Source: Promethearchaeota archaeon (GTDB lineage: Archaea > Asgardarchaeota > Lokiarchaeia > Sigynarchaeales > SOKP01). Taken from it: 15,554 nt of DNA. How positions within the stretch are numbered: the first letter of the stretch is position 1; each line of letters starts with the position of its first letter. Shown here piece by piece: positions 14,308-15,554 of the stretch. The stretch spans positions 1 through 15,554 of the forward strand of contig SDNV01000065.1 in the NCBI GenBank assembly GCA_004524515.1, read 5' to 3'. Both the position numbers and the translations under genes were made by a program. The notes under the pieces were generated by a model, which saw only the letters and a list, made by a program, of their open reading frames with translations, was not told where the DNA came from and ran no database searches.

Positions 14308-14982
14308 TTATTCTCTCTGAGTTTGTAAATCAATTTCTTTAATATAAAAGAGAATATGAATAGAATTCTCTTCACCTTTAGGATTGATAATATGGGTCAT
14401 TTGCGGGTTCTTTTTTTTCAATATTTCTTTACTGTTTAGAAACAATTCTTTATCGTTAAATATCATACAAAAAATTCCATCTTTTTTTAAAAAATGGTGA
14501 TAAATAAAACGAAAAAAATGGAGTAATTTCTTCTTCGTAGGAGAATAGATTTCTAACCTACTAGCAATAATGAGATCAAATTTACCATGTCTTAATAAAA
14601 ACTCTAAAAGAGATGCCCCATCAAATGCATCAAGAACATAAGTTTTAAAATTAGGATGTTTTTTATAGGTCCCCTCCATTAAACTTAAATCAGGTTTAGA
14701 TATATTTGTTATAAAAAACAGGGATTTGGGAAAAATTCTAAGGAAATTTTCAAAATCTTTTAAAAAATTTCCCCCTAATACTAAGATTTTATCTATATTT
14801 CGTTTGGTCTTTCGATTTAATGTTTTTAAAAACTCATCAAAATCTTCTTGATTTCTAAATACGTATTTATTATTATCAAACTTCTTTACATTTTGTTTAT
14901 AGTTAACATTTCTCTTTTTTGAGAGACTTAATGACTTTATTTTATTTTTTTTAATAAGGTTTTTGTTTAAATTATTTTTCAA
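14308..14982 (-). CDS. Methyltransferase-like (Rossmann-fold) protein with degenerate SAM motif
   Basis: 224 residues. After a basic N-terminal tail (1-40) there is a class I methyltransferase-like order of elements: strand 1 DKILVLGGNFLKDF (65-78), strand 2 LFFITNISKPD (88-98), then YVLDAFDGASLLEFL (115-129), and strand 4 FDLIIASRLEIYSP (135-148) in the place where the domain usually has its motif IV. The glycine-rich SAM loop (GxGxG) is reduced to GGNFLKD, so SAM binding is doubtful. The late FCMIFND resembles strand 5. The start is TTG 14982, placed by a strong GGAGGGG (about 14992-14998, minus strand). It is the first gene of the operon with the AsnB-like and YkgJ-type genes, suggesting a joint function. 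A catalytically dead or unusual methyltransferase is the best guess. Confidence 0.55.
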   Translation of the reverse strand: MKNNLNKNLIKKNKIKSLSLSKKRNVNYKQNVKKFDNNKYVFRNQEDFDEFLKTLNRKTKRNIDKILVLGGNFLKDFENFLRIFPKSLFFITNISKPDLSLMEGTYKKHPNFKTYVLDAFDGASLLEFLLRHGKFDLIIASRLEIYSPTKKKLLHFFRFIYHHFLKKDGIFCMIFNDKELFLNSKEILKKKNPQMTHIINPKGEENSIHILFYIKEIDLQTQRE

Positions 14983-15416
14983 TAAGTATTCCCCTCCTTT
15001 TCTTTAATTATAATTGTTAAAATAATGTTATTGTCTAATAATCATATTTTTAAGGTCTTTCATTCCAAATAAAATAAATAAAAATTAGATATGATTCATA
15101 TTTAAAACAGAATTTTAGCTAATAACCCCACACCTTCTTAACATAGCATATAAACCAATAATATCTAAAGTCTATTTATGAAAAATAGTGACTGTTTAAT
15201 AATCTGATAAAATTAATTAAGCAAATTATTTAATATTTTTTAAATTCTTCCGGTTAATATTATAGGAATTAAAAACTATTTAATTTTCCTTAAAAAATTC
15301 TAATTTTTGATTGAAAGGGTAATTAATTTTAGATTTTATTTTTTATATAATTATATCTTAATTTAATTAAATAATCCTTTAATCAATTAAAATTTGAATC
15401 CAATTTATTTAAAAAC
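14983..15416. other. Gene-free AT-rich stretch upstream of the AsnB-like operon
   Basis: No credible reading frame on either strand. For the minus-strand operon a TATA-like TTAAAAATA (about 15044-15053, coding strand) would start transcription near 15023, some 40 nt before the TTG start. The rest, roughly 15060-15416, shows only AT-rich filler, with no tRNA, CRISPR repeat or insertion element recognised. Confidence 0.4.
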
Positions 15417-15434
15417 AACCGTAAAATATATAAG
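15417..15434 (+). promoter_or_regulatory. Strong BRE/TATA promoter reading toward the right edge
   Basis: aaccgtaaa followed by atatataag fits a BRE plus TATA box and is among the best-formed promoters in the window. Transcription would start near 15455 and read through the hairpins at 15474-15541 toward a gene that lies beyond the window. Confidence 0.55.
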
Positions 15435-15473
15435 ATAGCTTTTATATTTACTATTCAAGAATTTTATGAAAAT

Positions 15474-15541
15474 GTCATGAATACATGACGATTATATCGT
15501 GAAAATTGTTTGATGCGATCTGGACAAACAATCCCGATATA
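15474..15541 (+). promoter_or_regulatory. Structured leader RNA (two hairpins) before a downstream gene
   Basis: Hairpin 1: GTCATG (15474-15479) and CATGAC (15484-15489) around an AATA loop. Hairpin 2: an outer stem TATATCG (15493-15499) with CGATATA (15535-15541) and, after an asymmetric internal loop (5 nt against 2 nt), an inner stem ATTGTTTG (15505-15512) with CAAACAAT (15525-15532). The 12-nt terminal loop of hairpin 2, ATGCGATCTGGA, is unusually GC-rich for this region. CGAT (15489-15492) can also pair with ATCG (15496-15499), giving an alternative fold that excludes the outer stem. The window ends in AAGGA (15550-15554), which looks like a Shine-Dalgarno. Together this suggests a 5' leader that may switch structure, or a small RNA. 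It matches no RNA class I can name. Confidence 0.5.
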
Positions 15542-15554
15542 AAAATATAAAGGA

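Noticed and set aside
15505..15532. Box C/D guide RNA or kink-turn in the leader hairpin loop
   Set aside because: The loop contains UGAUG- and CUGGA-like strings, but neither a full C box (RUGAUGA) nor a D box (CUGA) is present in the right arrangement.
1..15554. tRNA, rRNA, CRISPR array, insertion sequence or prophage
   Set aside because: No T-loop/acceptor pattern, no regularly spaced repeats, no transposase or phage genes and no terminal inverted repeats with target duplications were found by eye on either strand.

Overview
The window is AT-rich DNA from an archaeon. The clearest sign is a TATA-box-binding protein gene (9840-10448). Supporting signs are TATA/BRE-like promoters, Shine-Dalgarno sites of the GAGG(TG) type, poly-T terminators, and a TFS-type zinc ribbon. 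The base composition, lysine/isoleucine-rich proteins and mix of CoA metabolism with many small orphan genes would suit an Asgard (Lokiarchaeia-like) genome. That placement is inference from general impression, not from a marker tree.

Layout. (1) 1-1885, minus strand: an acetoacetyl-CoA synthetase that runs off the left edge. It is interrupted by one in-frame TAA inside an apparent 30-nt hairpin-bearing insertion; removing exactly 30 nt restores the WMMWNW motif. (2) 2149-2913, plus: a ZupT-type ZIP metal transporter whose TATA region is flanked by a 10-bp inverted repeat. A 25-codon reading frame with a strong ribosome binding site faces it (2979-3056, minus). (3) 3240-5033, plus: a two-gene glutaconate-type CoA-transferase operon (gctA-gctB) ending in a T-tract. 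(4) 5206-5697, plus: a protein resembling L-2-amino-thiazoline-4-carboxylate hydrolase that seems to need an AUU start. (5) 5933-6502, minus: a nitroreductase with a perfect palindrome over its TATA box and a 40-codon fragment downstream. (6) 6543-7103: a gene-poor stretch. (7) 7104-7979, plus: three small genes with similar ribosome binding sites. They are an orphan, a peroxiredoxin cut off before its catalytic cysteine, and a TFS-like protein with only the N-terminal zinc ribbon. (8) 8255-10448, plus: a tight cluster of a small zinc-finger-like protein, an unknown 428-residue protein and TBP. (9) 10591-12111, plus: an MFS transporter, convergent with (10) a minus-strand operon 14982-12116. 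That operon encodes a degenerate methyltransferase-like protein, an AsnB-like synthetase that has lost its Cys2 glutaminase nucleophile, and a YkgJ-type cysteine-cluster protein. (11) 14983-15554: non-coding, with a good plus-strand promoter and a strongly structured leader just before the right edge.

How the genes may work together. The acetoacetyl-CoA synthetase and the CoA-transferase both handle acyl-CoA/organic acid activation. The TBP cluster suggests that two uncharacterised proteins are co-expressed with a general transcription factor. The AsnB-like operon may form an ammonia-dependent amidating or ligating module. The most unusual observations are the stop-bearing insertion in the synthetase, the cysteine-less AsnB operon, the half-size TFS, and the structured leader at the right end. 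No CRISPR array, tRNA, rRNA or insertion sequence was seen.
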